From Actinomycetota bacterium (GTDB taxonomy: Bacteria > Actinomycetota > Acidimicrobiia > Acidimicrobiales > Palsa-688), in assembly GCA_021323695.1 (NCBI GenBank), contig JAJPKN010000020.1:174845-238844 (forward strand): a stretch of 64,000 bases of DNA, written 5' to 3'. The translations under genes and the position numbers were made by a program. Each line of letters opens with the position of its first letter. Within the stretch, counting starts at the first letter, position 1. A model generated the notes under the pieces. That model was not told the origin of the DNA and ran no database searches. It was given only the letters and a program-made list of their open reading frames with translations. This document shows, one piece after another, positions 8,870 to 16,664 of the stretch.

Positions 8870-9543
8870 TCCGCACCCTTGTGGTGGACGACGACTTCCG
8901 GGTGGCGGAGCTCCACGCCGCCTACGTGGAGAAGGTCCCTGGGTTCACCGTCGTCGGCCAGGCGCACTCGGCCGCGGCCGTCTTCGACGCCGTCGGCCAG
9001 CTCAAGCCCGAACTTGTGCTGCTGGACCTCTACCTCCCGGACCTCCACGGCCTCGAAGTCCTGAGACGCCTGCGGGCGGCAGGTGTCGTTTCCCTCGATG
9101 TGGTGGTGGTCACTGCTGCCAATGACATCTCCAGTGTCCGAGCGGCCATGCAAGGAGGGGCCCTCCATTACCTCCTGAAGCCGTTCGACTTTGCGGCGTT
9201 GCGCGACAAGCTGATGGCTTACCACGCCATGCGCAACGAGGTTGCCTCTGTCCGCCAGGCCGACCAGCGGGGGGTGGACAGGGTCTTTGCCGCGTTGGCC
9301 CGGCCCGATGGGCTGGGGCGTCCCTTGGGGTCGTCCAACCACACCCTTGAAGCTGTTGAGGCGGTCTTGGCTGAGGGCCGGGGCGGGCTTTCGGCCACCG
9401 AGGTCGCCGAGCGCATCGGTATCAGCCGGGCGACGGCCCAGCGTTACTTGGCCCGCCTGGAGGCGCTCAGCCGGGCCACGGTCAAGCCGTGCTACGGGAA
9501 GGCGGGCAGGCCGGAGCACCGCTACAGCTGGGGCCAAGGCTGA
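8866..9543 (+). CDS. Response regulator, DcuR/CitB family
   Basis: 225 residues from a GTG that overlaps the kinase stop by four bases, with AGGAG about ten bases upstream. Receiver domain: VVDDDFRVAELHAAYVE, phosphoacceptor Asp in LVLLDLYLPD, TAAN and K in LLKPFDF. C-terminal helix-turn-helix: GGLSATEVAERIGISRATAQ followed by RYLARLEAL, the DcuR/CitB arrangement. It is the cognate partner of the preceding kinase. Likely targets are the divergent importer genes, by position. Confidence 0.94.
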   Translation: MIRTLVVDDDFRVAELHAAYVEKVPGFTVVGQAHSAAAVFDAVGQLKPELVLLDLYLPDLHGLEVLRRLRAAGVVSLDVVVVTAANDISSVRAAMQGGALHYLLKPFDFAALRDKLMAYHAMRNEVASVRQADQRGVDRVFAALARPDGLGRPLGSSNHTLEAVEAVLAEGRGGLSATEVAERIGISRATAQRYLARLEALSRATVKPCYGKAGRPEHRYSWGQG

Positions 9544-9903
9544 AGCGGGGGGCCGGTACCAGCATGGCCCATGGCCACCCGGCCGGCAATTGTGAGGTGC
9601 AGCCACAACCCTCTGTGGCCGACGCCCACGCCCTGTGGGCTGCAGCGCGGCCTCAGGCGACCGCCATACGGCCAGCCGGCTCAACCGAAGACGGGCCGAG
9701 CTCGGTGGTGCAGCCGCTCAGAGGGGAGGGCTGGAGCTCGTGGCGCTGCCATACTGGCGTGCACCAAGGCTCCCAGGCCCCGCCCGCGTGCTGGAGAGGC
9801 GAGCCCTCCAAGGCCTTGGCGATGCGCAGCCGTTTGCACCGCCCGTGGGCGCCACCCTTGCCTATCGCTGGGGAAGTGCGGCCTAACCGGCGCCACTTGG
9901 GGG
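9544..9903. other. Intergenic stretch with no recognised gene
   Basis: About 360 bases between the response regulator and the VapB promoter. Open frames exist on both strands but none has a convincing start, ribosome site or recognisable product. The base composition is like that of the neighbouring genes. I see no RNA gene or strong hairpin. Confidence 0.5.
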
Positions 9904-9916
9904 TATCAGTATGATA
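9904..9916. promoter_or_regulatory. Likely VapB operator and -10 box
   Basis: TATCA, a three-base spacer and TGATA form a perfect dyad. It overlaps a -10-like TATGAT at 9910-9915, twelve bases before the antitoxin ATG. This is where autorepressing antitoxin complexes bind, and it implies a very short or absent leader. Confidence 0.5.
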
Positions 9917-9927
9917 TCGTCTTTGGG

Positions 9928-10173
9928 ATGGACGTCCTGATCCGTGACCTACCCGACCAGGTCCATGAGGAGCTGGCCCGTCGTGCTGCAATGGCAGACA
10001 AGAGCCTCCGCGCCTACCTCCGAGAGGTACTGACTGAGCACGTTGCCGTACCCTCGACCGACCAGTGGCTCGAGCGCCTGCGTGAGCTCGGCCCAACCCA
10101 TGCCGACGGCCCTACCGGTGCCGAGCTCGTGGCTGTGGCCCGAGCCGAAGATGACGAACTGCTGAGCCGTTGA
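9928..10173 (+). CDS. vapB: VapB/FitA-like antitoxin
   Basis: 81 residues: MDVLIRDLPDQVHEELARRA at the N-terminus is a ribbon-helix-helix DNA-binding fold, followed by AYLREVLTEHV and an acidic C-terminal tail (GAELVAVARAEDDELL) that would wrap the toxin. The stop overlaps the toxin start by four bases. A dyad operator sits immediately upstream. Role: neutralises the PIN-domain RNase and represses its own promoter. Confidence 0.88.
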   Translation: MDVLIRDLPDQVHEELARRAAMADKSLRAYLREVLTEHVAVPSTDQWLERLRELGPTHADGPTGAELVAVARAEDDELLSR

Positions 10174-10568
10174 GCATCGTCGTCGTCGATGCTGCCGCCG
10201 TAGTGGACTTCATCTGCGACCTCCCTCCCGCTGGGCCGTACCGTTCCCGCCTTGCGGCAGCCAGTGCGATCGCTGCTCCCGCCCACCTAGACGCCGAGGT
10301 GCTCTCAGCGCTCGGTCGTCTCAAGCGAGCCGGTCGGCTTCCTCACGAGGCAGAGCGCGTGACGGCTCTTGCGACCTTCCCTGCCCGGCGCTGGCCACTA
10401 CGACCGCTGCTCGAAGTGGCCTGGTCTCTGACGGACCGGGTCGCAGTACGTGATGCGCTCTACGTCGCGCTAGCTGAGTCCCTCGAGGCGACCCTGGTCA
10501 CCACCGACGAGCGCCTCCGTAGGACTGCCTCGGCTATCGTCGCAGTAGCCGAGCCCGGCAGCCGATAA
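10170..10568 (+). CDS. vapC: VapC-like PIN-domain ribonuclease toxin
   Basis: 132 residues from a TTG overlapping the antitoxin stop (TTGA). The four acidic PIN-domain residues are present: D7 (IVVVDAAAVVDF), E43 (DAEVLSALGR), D95 (RDALYVALAE) and D113 (TTDERL). Length and gene order match VapBC. Targets in this family are usually tRNA or rRNA; the target here cannot be inferred. Confidence 0.9.
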   Translation: MSIVVVDAAAVVDFICDLPPAGPYRSRLAAASAIAAPAHLDAEVLSALGRLKRAGRLPHEAERVTALATFPARRWPLRPLLEVAWSLTDRVAVRDALYVALAESLEATLVTTDERLRRTASAIVAVAEPGSR

Positions 10569-10713
10569 ACGGTCCCGCGGCCGAGCGCCCGGGCGGGGCT
10601 AGGTGCAGCGCAAGTGGAGCGGCCACGGGTCTTGGCCCACTGGTGCTTGCCGGCTGCGGCGGCTTGTGGCCAACGTATGACCCGCGACTGCACTACATGT
10701 CATCTCAAACAGG

Positions 10714-10738
10714 AGCCTCAGGCCGCCGACCTGAGGCT
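10714..10738. terminator. Bidirectional hairpin between vapC and tRNA-Gln
   Basis: AGCCTCAGG (10714-10722) and CCTGAGGCT (10730-10738) form a perfect 9-bp stem with a 7-base loop. The rightward strand continues TT and the leftward strand runs into CCTGTTTG. It lies between the rightward vapC and the leftward tRNA gene, so it can serve both. Confidence 0.6.
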
Positions 10739-10755
10739 TTGCACTGCACCGAGAG

Positions 10756-10827
10756 CTCGGGGGGGAGGACTCGAACCCCCAATGACAGGGCCAGAACCTG
10801 TAGTGTTGCCGATTACACCACCCCCGA
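10756..10827 (-). tRNA. tRNA-Gln (CTG anticodon)
   Basis: A 72-base cloverleaf. Acceptor TCGGGGG pairs with CCCCCGA, discriminator G, no encoded CCA. The D arm has GTGTAATCGGCAACAC as in other tRNA-Gln. The anticodon stem ACAGG/CCTGT encloses loop TTCTGGC (anticodon CTG), and the T arm is GGGGG-TTCGAGT-CCTCC. It lies just downstream of gltX on the same strand. Confidence 0.95.
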
Positions 10828-10937
10828 AAGGCTGGGGCCAAGCTAACACGCCCTCACCGACCGGTCAAAGCTACCTCTGGCTCCCGAGAGCGGGCGCTTC
10901 GCCCCCGTAGGGTTGGGGGCCGGTGCCGACAGCCACC

Positions 10938-12344
10938 TCAAGCTGGGGGGCTGGCGGCGCTGGCGGCGTCTTCGCGCAAGGCCCGCTCCCGGGCCGCGGC
11001 CAGGCGAGCCAGGGCCCGCGACCGCCCTAGCAGGTGGAGTGACTCGAAAAGGGGGGGGCCCACGGTGCGCCCGGTCACCGCCAGGCGTACGGGGGCTTGA
11101 GCTTTGGCCAGGGCGCTCACGCCTACTGCCGCTCCCGCTTCCTGGGTGGCTTGGCGGATCGAGGCCGGCTCCCACTCGCATTGCTCGTAGCCAGCTGAAG
11201 CGGCTTCGAGCAGGGCGACGAAGGCGGGGTGCTGGCGGCGCACCTTGGCCCACTCAGCTGGGTCGGTCCGGACTTCGGGGAGGAACAGGAAGTCGACCAT
11301 CGAGTACACCTCGCTCAGCGTCCGGGCCCGCTCCTGGACGAACGGGGCGATGGGCGACCACCGGCTGGCGAGCCACTCGCTGGCCCGAGCGGTGAAGTCG
11401 GAGGGGCTGAGGGCCCTGAGGTACTCGGCATTGAGCGCGGCCAGCTTCTGCTCGTCGAAGAAGGCCGGCGAGGACTTGACCTGGTCGAGGCGGAACTCGC
11501 TCACCAGTTGCTCGCGCGAGAGGATCTCGCGGTCGCCCCCGGGGGACCACCCGAGCAGGGCGAGGTAGTTGAACATGGCCTCGGGCAGGTACCCCTCGTC
11601 CCGGTAGTCCTCCAGTGCCACCTTGTCCCTTCTCTTGGACAGCTTTTTGCGGGCCGCGTTCACGAGCAGGGGCAGGTGGGCGAAGACCGGGTGAGGGCCG
11701 AGCCCCAGCGCGTCCCAGAGCAAGATGTGCTTGGGGGTGTTGGGCACGTGGTCCTCGCCCCGGATCACGTGGGTGATCCCCATGTCGGCGTCATCGACCA
11801 CGTTGGCCAGTATGAACAGGGCTTGGCCGTTGGACTTGCGGACGGCGAAGTCCTCTATGGAGGCGTTGTCGTAGCTCACTTCGCCACGCACGACGTCGGC
11901 CCACGAGGTGCGGCCCTGGTGGGGCGTCCGGAAGCGCAGGGCCCGGCCGGGCGAGGGCTCGAGGCCGCGTTCCCGGCAGAACCCGTCATAGCCAGGGGGC
12001 CGTCCGGCGGCCTGGTTGCGCTCGGCCACCTGCTGGCTGGTGCAGTCGCAGGCGTACAGGAGGCCCTTGGACAGCAGCCGCCCGATGGCCGCTTCGTAGA
12101 GCTGGGCCCGCTCGGACTGGAAGTAGGGGCCCTCGTCCCAGTCGAGGCCGAGCCAGGTCATGGCCCTCTCTATGCCGGCGGTGGCGTCGGCTCGGTTACG
12201 GGCTAGGTCGGTGTCCTCGATGCGCAGCACGAACTGGCCGCCCTGCTGGCGGGCGAAGAGCCAGTTGAAGAGAGCCGTCCGGGCGCTGCCCACATGGAAG
12301 TAGCCCGTGGGGGAGGGCGCCATACGGACGCGGACCGCGCTCAC
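10938..12344 (-). CDS. gltX: Glutamyl-tRNA synthetase
   Basis: 468 residues, normal length. Class I signature: RMAPSPTGYFHVGSARTAL (HIGH motif as HVGS), LRIEDTDLARN, and the KMSKS equivalent KLSKRRDKV. It charges tRNA-Glu and, in organisms that use the amidotransferase route, also tRNA-Gln; the adjacent tRNA-Gln is suggestive of that but not proof. A few bases of direct repeat (TGGTCAGCTGGC twice) separate it from the upstream sigma factor, with which it could be cotranscribed. Confidence 0.97.
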   Translation of the reverse strand: MSAVRVRMAPSPTGYFHVGSARTALFNWLFARQQGGQFVLRIEDTDLARNRADATAGIERAMTWLGLDWDEGPYFQSERAQLYEAAIGRLLSKGLLYACDCTSQQVAERNQAAGRPPGYDGFCRERGLEPSPGRALRFRTPHQGRTSWADVVRGEVSYDNASIEDFAVRKSNGQALFILANVVDDADMGITHVIRGEDHVPNTPKHILLWDALGLGPHPVFAHLPLLVNAARKKLSKRRDKVALEDYRDEGYLPEAMFNYLALLGWSPGGDREILSREQLVSEFRLDQVKSSPAFFDEQKLAALNAEYLRALSPSDFTARASEWLASRWSPIAPFVQERARTLSEVYSMVDFLFLPEVRTDPAEWAKVRRQHPAFVALLEAASAGYEQCEWEPASIRQATQEAGAAVGVSALAKAQAPVRLAVTGRTVGPPLFESLHLLGRSRALARLAAARERALREDAASAASPPA

Positions 12345-12390
12345 GGGCTACAGGCTAATGTGGAGCTTTCCCCCCTGGTCAGCTGGCTGG

Positions 12391-13353
12391 TCAGCTGGCT
12401 GCGAGAAGGTCTCGGGCGTCGCTGCCGGCAAGGGCCCGGCGCAGCTTGGTCAGGGCGTCCCGCTCGATGCGCCGGACCCGCTCGGCGGTCAGGTCCAGCA
12501 GCTCGCCCACCTCACCTTGGGTACGGGGTTCGCCCCGGTCCAAGCCGTAGCGGAGAGAGAGCACCCGGCGCTCGTCTTCGGACAGGCGCCCGAGGAACTG
12601 GTCGATGTGGTCACCGAGCATGGACTGGGCCACCACCTCGAAGGGGGACTCCGCGGAGCGGTTGACCACCAGGTCCCCCAGGCTCGTGTCGCCATCTTCG
12701 CCGACGGCGGCGTCCAGGCTGACCGGGTCGCTGTCGTAGTGGAGCAGCTCGGCCAGGGCGCTCTCGTCGACCTCCAGGGCTTCGGCCAGCTCAGCCAGGG
12801 TGGGCGGGCGGCCGTGCTTGGCTTCCAGCTCCCCCTGGACACGTCGCGCCCGGCGGATCTCGTCGCCCACGTGGGCGGGGATGCGCACCGTGTGGGCCGT
12901 GTTCTCGATGGCCCGGCCGATGGACTGGCGGATCCACCAGGTGGCGTAGGTGGAGAACTTGAAACCCTTGCGCCAGTCGAACTTCTCCACTGCGTGGATG
13001 AGCCCCAGGTTGCCCTCCTGGATCAGGTCGGACAGGGGCAAGCCGGACCACTGGTACTTGCGCGCCACGGACACCACGAGCCGTAGGTTGGAGTTGATGA
13101 AGTGCTGGGTCGCCCGCTCACCGGCGTCGATGACCTTGTGCAACTCGCGCTTGCGGCGAGGGGTGAGGCCGGGGCCACCGGCAGCCAGCTCCTCCCGGGC
13201 GGCCTGGGCGGCCTGGATCGCCTGGCCAAGGCGCATCTCGTCGGCCTTGGTCAACAGCGGGAAGCTCCCGGCTTCGTCCAGGTAGAGCCCCAGCAGGTCG
13301 GGGCCGGTGCTCAAGGCACCTCGGGTGGCGGTGCGGCGCGTCTGTTCGTTCAT
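12391..13353 (-). CDS. RNA polymerase sigma-70 family factor (group 1/2)
   Basis: 320 residues from the ATG at 13353. Region 1.2 (DLLGLYLDEAGSFPLLTKADE), region 2 (NLRLVVSVARKYQ, DLIQEGNLGLIHAVEKFDW, STYATWWIRQSIGRAI), region 3 (GRPPTLAELAEAL) and region 4 (LSLRYGLDRGEPRTQGEVGE with RVRRIERDALTKLR) are all present. Region 1.1 is missing, and the segment after region 2.4 (ENTAHTVRIPAHVGDE) differs from principal sigma factors, so an HrdB-like secondary sigma is more likely than RpoD. No clear ribosome site precedes the ATG; the frame is open further up, but that part is not sigma-like. Confidence 0.92.
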   Translation of the reverse strand: MNEQTRRTATRGALSTGPDLLGLYLDEAGSFPLLTKADEMRLGQAIQAAQAAREELAAGGPGLTPRRKRELHKVIDAGERATQHFINSNLRLVVSVARKYQWSGLPLSDLIQEGNLGLIHAVEKFDWRKGFKFSTYATWWIRQSIGRAIENTAHTVRIPAHVGDEIRRARRVQGELEAKHGRPPTLAELAEALEVDESALAELLHYDSDPVSLDAAVGEDGDTSLGDLVVNRSAESPFEVVAQSMLGDHIDQFLGRLSEDERRVLSLRYGLDRGEPRTQGEVGELLDLTAERVRRIERDALTKLRRALAGSDARDLLAAS

Positions 13354-13594
13354 TGCACTAGGGATAACGTCCCAGCTAGGTGGTTTGTTCCGGTTTTTCG
13401 CAGGCTTGTGCCGGATGCCACATTCGTCCTGCCTTAAGTCCCTACCCCAAGGCGCCGTTGCCCAGACCTGCCCGCTGAGGCAGCCGAAAAACCCGACGGG
13501 CACAGGCGGTGGCCCATGCCCCAAACCCCGGGACGCCTCCTGGTAGCCTGGCAGGCGGCTGAGCGAGGTCCACAGGTCCTGTGGGCAGACAGAA

Positions 13595-13667
<73 letters not shown>

Positions 13668-13741
13668 CTCACCGCTCGGGCCGGGGCCCCTGGCGGGGCA
13701 CCTGGGCCCGCGGCAGCGGCCGGGCTGGGTAACCTCGGGCT

Positions 13742-15259
13742 GTGGTACTGAGCGTGGACGCCCGTAGCGGCGCGGCGGTGAGCGAGGTGGCAGCGGAGAC
13801 CACCTCCAGGGAGCTGGACGAGATCTGCGGGCGTGCGCTGGAGGTTTTTGGCCAGCTCGACCGCCTGGGACGGGTGGGCCGGGCCCAGGTGCTCGATGCC
13901 ATGGCCGACGAGCTGGAGGCGCGGGGCGACAGCATCGTCCAGGTGGCCGACCGGGAGAGCGCGCTCGGGGTTGCCCGGCTCCGAGGAGAGCTGGCGCGCA
14001 CCTGCTACCAGCTCCGCTTCTTCGGCGAAGTGCTGAGGGACGGTGCCTACCTCGAGGCTGCCATCGACCATGCCAGCCCGACCCCCATGGGCCCCCGCCC
14101 GGACCTCCGCCGCATGCTCCGGCCCTTGGGACCGGTGGCCGTGTTCGGGGCAGGCAACTTCCCCCTCGCCTTTTCTGTGCCGGGCGGGGACACGGCTTCT
14201 GCCCTGGCCGCCGGCTGCCCAGTGGTCGTAAAGGTGCACGAGGGCCATCCGGCCACCTCGGTCCTGTGCGAGCAGGCCCTGGCCGCAGGCGCTCGCCGCG
14301 GCGGGCTGGTCTCGCCGGTGGTGTTCTTGGTGTTCGGCCAACAAGCCGGACGGGCACTGGTGGAGCACCCGGTCATCCGGGCGGTCGGTTTCACCGGCTC
14401 GCAGAAGGCCGGCCGGTACCTGCGGGACCTGGCTGTCAACCGTCCCTCACCCGTGCCGTTCTACGGTGAGCTCGGGGCCCTCAACCCGCTCGTGGTGTGC
14501 CCAGGGGCAGCCGCCGAGCGGCCAGAGGAGATCGTGGCCGGGCTGGTGGCGTCGTTCACTTTGGGTGTGGGCCAGTTCTGCACCAAGCCGGGCTTGGCCT
14601 TCCTGCCCGAAGGCCAGGCCGGCGACGAGCTGCGGGACAAGCTGGCAGCCGCGGTGGGAGCGGTCGAGGCGGGGGAAATGTTGGCGGAGCGGGTGGCCCG
14701 AGCCTACGTGGAGGGCACGGCCCAGCTGCGCCATATGGCCGGGGTGCGCATCCTTGCCGAGGGTCGTGGCCCCAAGCGTGAGCTGGGTTTTTGGGGAGTG
14801 CCGCTGCTACTGGAGGCGGACCGGGCGGCCTTGGGCGGTGCCCTCCAAGAAGAGTGCTTCGGCCCGGTGCTGGTCGTTGCCCGTTACCGGAGCGTCGCCG
14901 AACTGGGCGCCGCGCTCGGCCGTCTCTCACCCGCCCTGGTGGCTGCCGTCCACGCGAGCGAGGCGGACGCCGAGCTGGTCCGGCCCCTGGTGGACCAGTT
15001 GGGCCAGCTGGTGGGGCGCATTGTCTGGAACGGCTACCCGACCGGCTTGGCGGTGGCATGGGCGACGCACCACGGTGGCCCCTACCCGGCTACCACCGAC
15101 CCGTTGCACACGTCGGTCGGTGCGGCGGCCATCCGCCGTTGGCTGCGGCCGTTGGCTTTCCAGGACGTCCCCGACCACCTACTGCCGCCTGAGCTGCAGG
15201 CGGCCCCGCCGGCCGAGCACGCCGTACCGAGAAGGGTTGACGGTCGCTTGGTGGTCTGA
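13742..15259 (+). CDS. 2-oxoglutarate semialdehyde (2,5-dioxovalerate) dehydrogenase
   Basis: 505 residues, aldehyde dehydrogenase superfamily, of the NADP-dependent ketoglutarate-semialdehyde type. Family marks: RPLGPVAVFGAGNFPLAF, VVKVHEGHP, FTGSQKAGRYL, GELGALNPLVV, and catalytic Cys280 in GVGQFCTKPG. This enzyme is the last step of hydroxyproline and of some sugar-acid routes, giving 2-oxoglutarate. The three preceding enzymes are encoded on the facing strand (19821-23374), which favours the hydroxyproline role. GTG start; it is convergent with the enolase-superfamily gene. Confidence 0.88.
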   Translation: MVLSVDARSGAAVSEVAAETTSRELDEICGRALEVFGQLDRLGRVGRAQVLDAMADELEARGDSIVQVADRESALGVARLRGELARTCYQLRFFGEVLRDGAYLEAAIDHASPTPMGPRPDLRRMLRPLGPVAVFGAGNFPLAFSVPGGDTASALAAGCPVVVKVHEGHPATSVLCEQALAAGARRGGLVSPVVFLVFGQQAGRALVEHPVIRAVGFTGSQKAGRYLRDLAVNRPSPVPFYGELGALNPLVVCPGAAAERPEEIVAGLVASFTLGVGQFCTKPGLAFLPEGQAGDELRDKLAAAVGAVEAGEMLAERVARAYVEGTAQLRHMAGVRILAEGRGPKRELGFWGVPLLLEADRAALGGALQEECFGPVLVVARYRSVAELGAALGRLSPALVAAVHASEADAELVRPLVDQLGQLVGRIVWNGYPTGLAVAWATHHGGPYPATTDPLHTSVGAAAIRRWLRPLAFQDVPDHLLPPELQAAPPAEHAVPRRVDGRLVV

Positions 15260-15286
15260 CTGGCCGGGTGGCCTCTCGGGGCCACT

Positions 15287-15357
15287 TGCGAGGTCCCTGG
15301 CCCTGCCAGGTGGCCCCCTGCGAGGTCCCTGGCCCTGCCAGGTGGGCCACTTGCGAG
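15287..15357. repeat. 32-base tandem repeat between convergent genes
   Basis: TGCGAGGTCCCTGGCCCTGC and the following CAGGTGG occur at 15287 and again at 15319, and a third partial copy (TGCGAG) begins at 15352. Each unit contains a CCTGGCCCTGCCAGG inverted repeat that can fold. The array lies in the 246-base gap between two converging genes, so it may act in termination. No coding function seen in the rest of the gap. Confidence 0.7.
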
Positions 15358-15505
15358 CTTCTTTGCCCTGCTGCCGACTTCTCCGTCCCGGGAACAGCTG
15401 TCTGCGGCCCAAACCGGGACAGGGAACTCCAAACCCGGGCAAAGAACGACGAGCGAGGCGCAGCTGCCGGGCCGAAGCCGGGCAAGGTGCAGCCCGCCCG
15501 CCGGC

Positions 15506-16639
15506 TCATGGGAGCACCGTGGAGCGGCCGGCCTGGAAGAGGCACGTGCCCAACTTGGCCTCGTCCACCTCGATGCCCAGCCCCGGGGCGTCGGGTACGG
15601 GGCCGAGGCCATCGGCCGACCTGGGTTGGTGGCCGGCCACGTGCTCCAGGGTCCAGTCGTTCATGAAGGAAGCCGCGTAGAGGGCTTGTGGGGCGGTGGA
15701 CCCCGCCAGGTGAGCGACGGCGGCGGTGGTCAAGTCACCCCCCCAGGTGTCCTCGATGGTCAAAGCCATCCCCAGCTCCGTGGCCAGGTCCCGCAGCAGG
15801 CGCGCCCGGTGGAGCCCCCCCACCCGGCTGACCTTCAGGTTGACCCCCTCGGCGATGCCCAGGGCGGCGGCTCGGAGGAGATCCTGGGGACCGGTGACCA
15901 CTTCGTCCAGGACCATGGGCAGCGAGGTCCTGCGGCGGACCTGGGCGCACTCTTCGAACGACGGGCACGGCTGCTCGATGCGCAACCGCGGGGTGCCCTC
16001 GAGCTGGGCCACGGCATGGACCGCTTCGGCCAGCCGCCACCCCCCGTTGGCATCGGCGACGATCATGTCGTCTGGCCCCGTGGCATCGACCACGGCTCGT
16101 ACCCGGGCGACGTCGCTGGCCGGGTCGGCTCCCACCTTGAGCTGGAAGCGGTGGATCCCCCCGGCCCGCTCGGCGAGCACGAAGCTCACCATTTCCTCGA
16201 CGCTGCCCAGGGGCACTGCCACATAGAGGGGGACCTGGCCTGCCCGCCTCCCCCCCAACAGCTCGCTCACGGGGACCTCGCAGAGCTTGCCGAACAGGTC
16301 GAAGGCGGCGATGTCCACGGCACTTTTCGCATAACCGTGACCGGCCAGCTGGGCGTCCATGGTGGCGTGGAGCGCCCCGAGGTTGGCAGCGTCCTGGCCC
16401 ACGATGCTCCCGGCCAGTTGCTTCAGGGCGGCCTGCGCCCCGGTGGCCGACGCCGGTAGGTAGGTGCTGCCGAGGGGGCAAACCTCGCCGTAACCAAAGA
16501 CATCGCCAGAGCGCAGGACGACCACGGTGCTCTCGAGCTGGTTGACCACCCGCTCACCCGACATCACGTAGGTCCCGTGAGAGTAGCTGAGCTGGTAGCT
16601 GAAGATTTCTATGCTGTCGATAGGGGCCCGTGCGGTCAC
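15506..16639 (-). CDS. Enolase-superfamily enzyme (cis-3-hydroxyproline dehydratase or Hyp-betaine epimerase type)
   Basis: 377 residues from a GTG with GGAGG eight bases upstream. Mandelate racemase/muconate lactonising fold: capping domain with YSHGTYVMSGERV, then barrel with K168 (FQLK), metal ligands D196 (ADANGGW), E222 (IEQP) and D245 (VLDEV), and K269 (LKVSRVGG). The two opposed lysines and the single-Lys QLK form match the group holding cis-3-hydroxy-L-proline dehydratase and 4-hydroxyproline betaine 2-epimerase. It follows PucR by 25 bases at the end of the hydroxyproline cluster. Which reaction it performs cannot be settled here; no pyrroline-2-carboxylate reductase is visible nearby. 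Confidence 0.8.
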   Translation of the reverse strand: MTARAPIDSIEIFSYQLSYSHGTYVMSGERVVNQLESTVVVLRSGDVFGYGEVCPLGSTYLPASATGAQAALKQLAGSIVGQDAANLGALHATMDAQLAGHGYAKSAVDIAAFDLFGKLCEVPVSELLGGRRAGQVPLYVAVPLGSVEEMVSFVLAERAGGIHRFQLKVGADPASDVARVRAVVDATGPDDMIVADANGGWRLAEAVHAVAQLEGTPRLRIEQPCPSFEECAQVRRRTSLPMVLDEVVTGPQDLLRAAALGIAEGVNLKVSRVGGLHRARLLRDLATELGMALTIEDTWGGDLTTAAVAHLAGSTAPQALYAASFMNDWTLEHVAGHQPRSADGLGPVPDAPGLGIEVDEAKLGTCLFQAGRSTVLP

Positions 16640-16664
16640 GGCCGGCGCCTCCTGCCTCCGGCCG

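Noticed and set aside
10170..10568. Mobile or phage origin of the VapBC pair
   Set aside because: No integrase, transposase, attachment-site repeats or composition shift flank it. The nearby tRNA-Gln has no repeated 3' end in the window.
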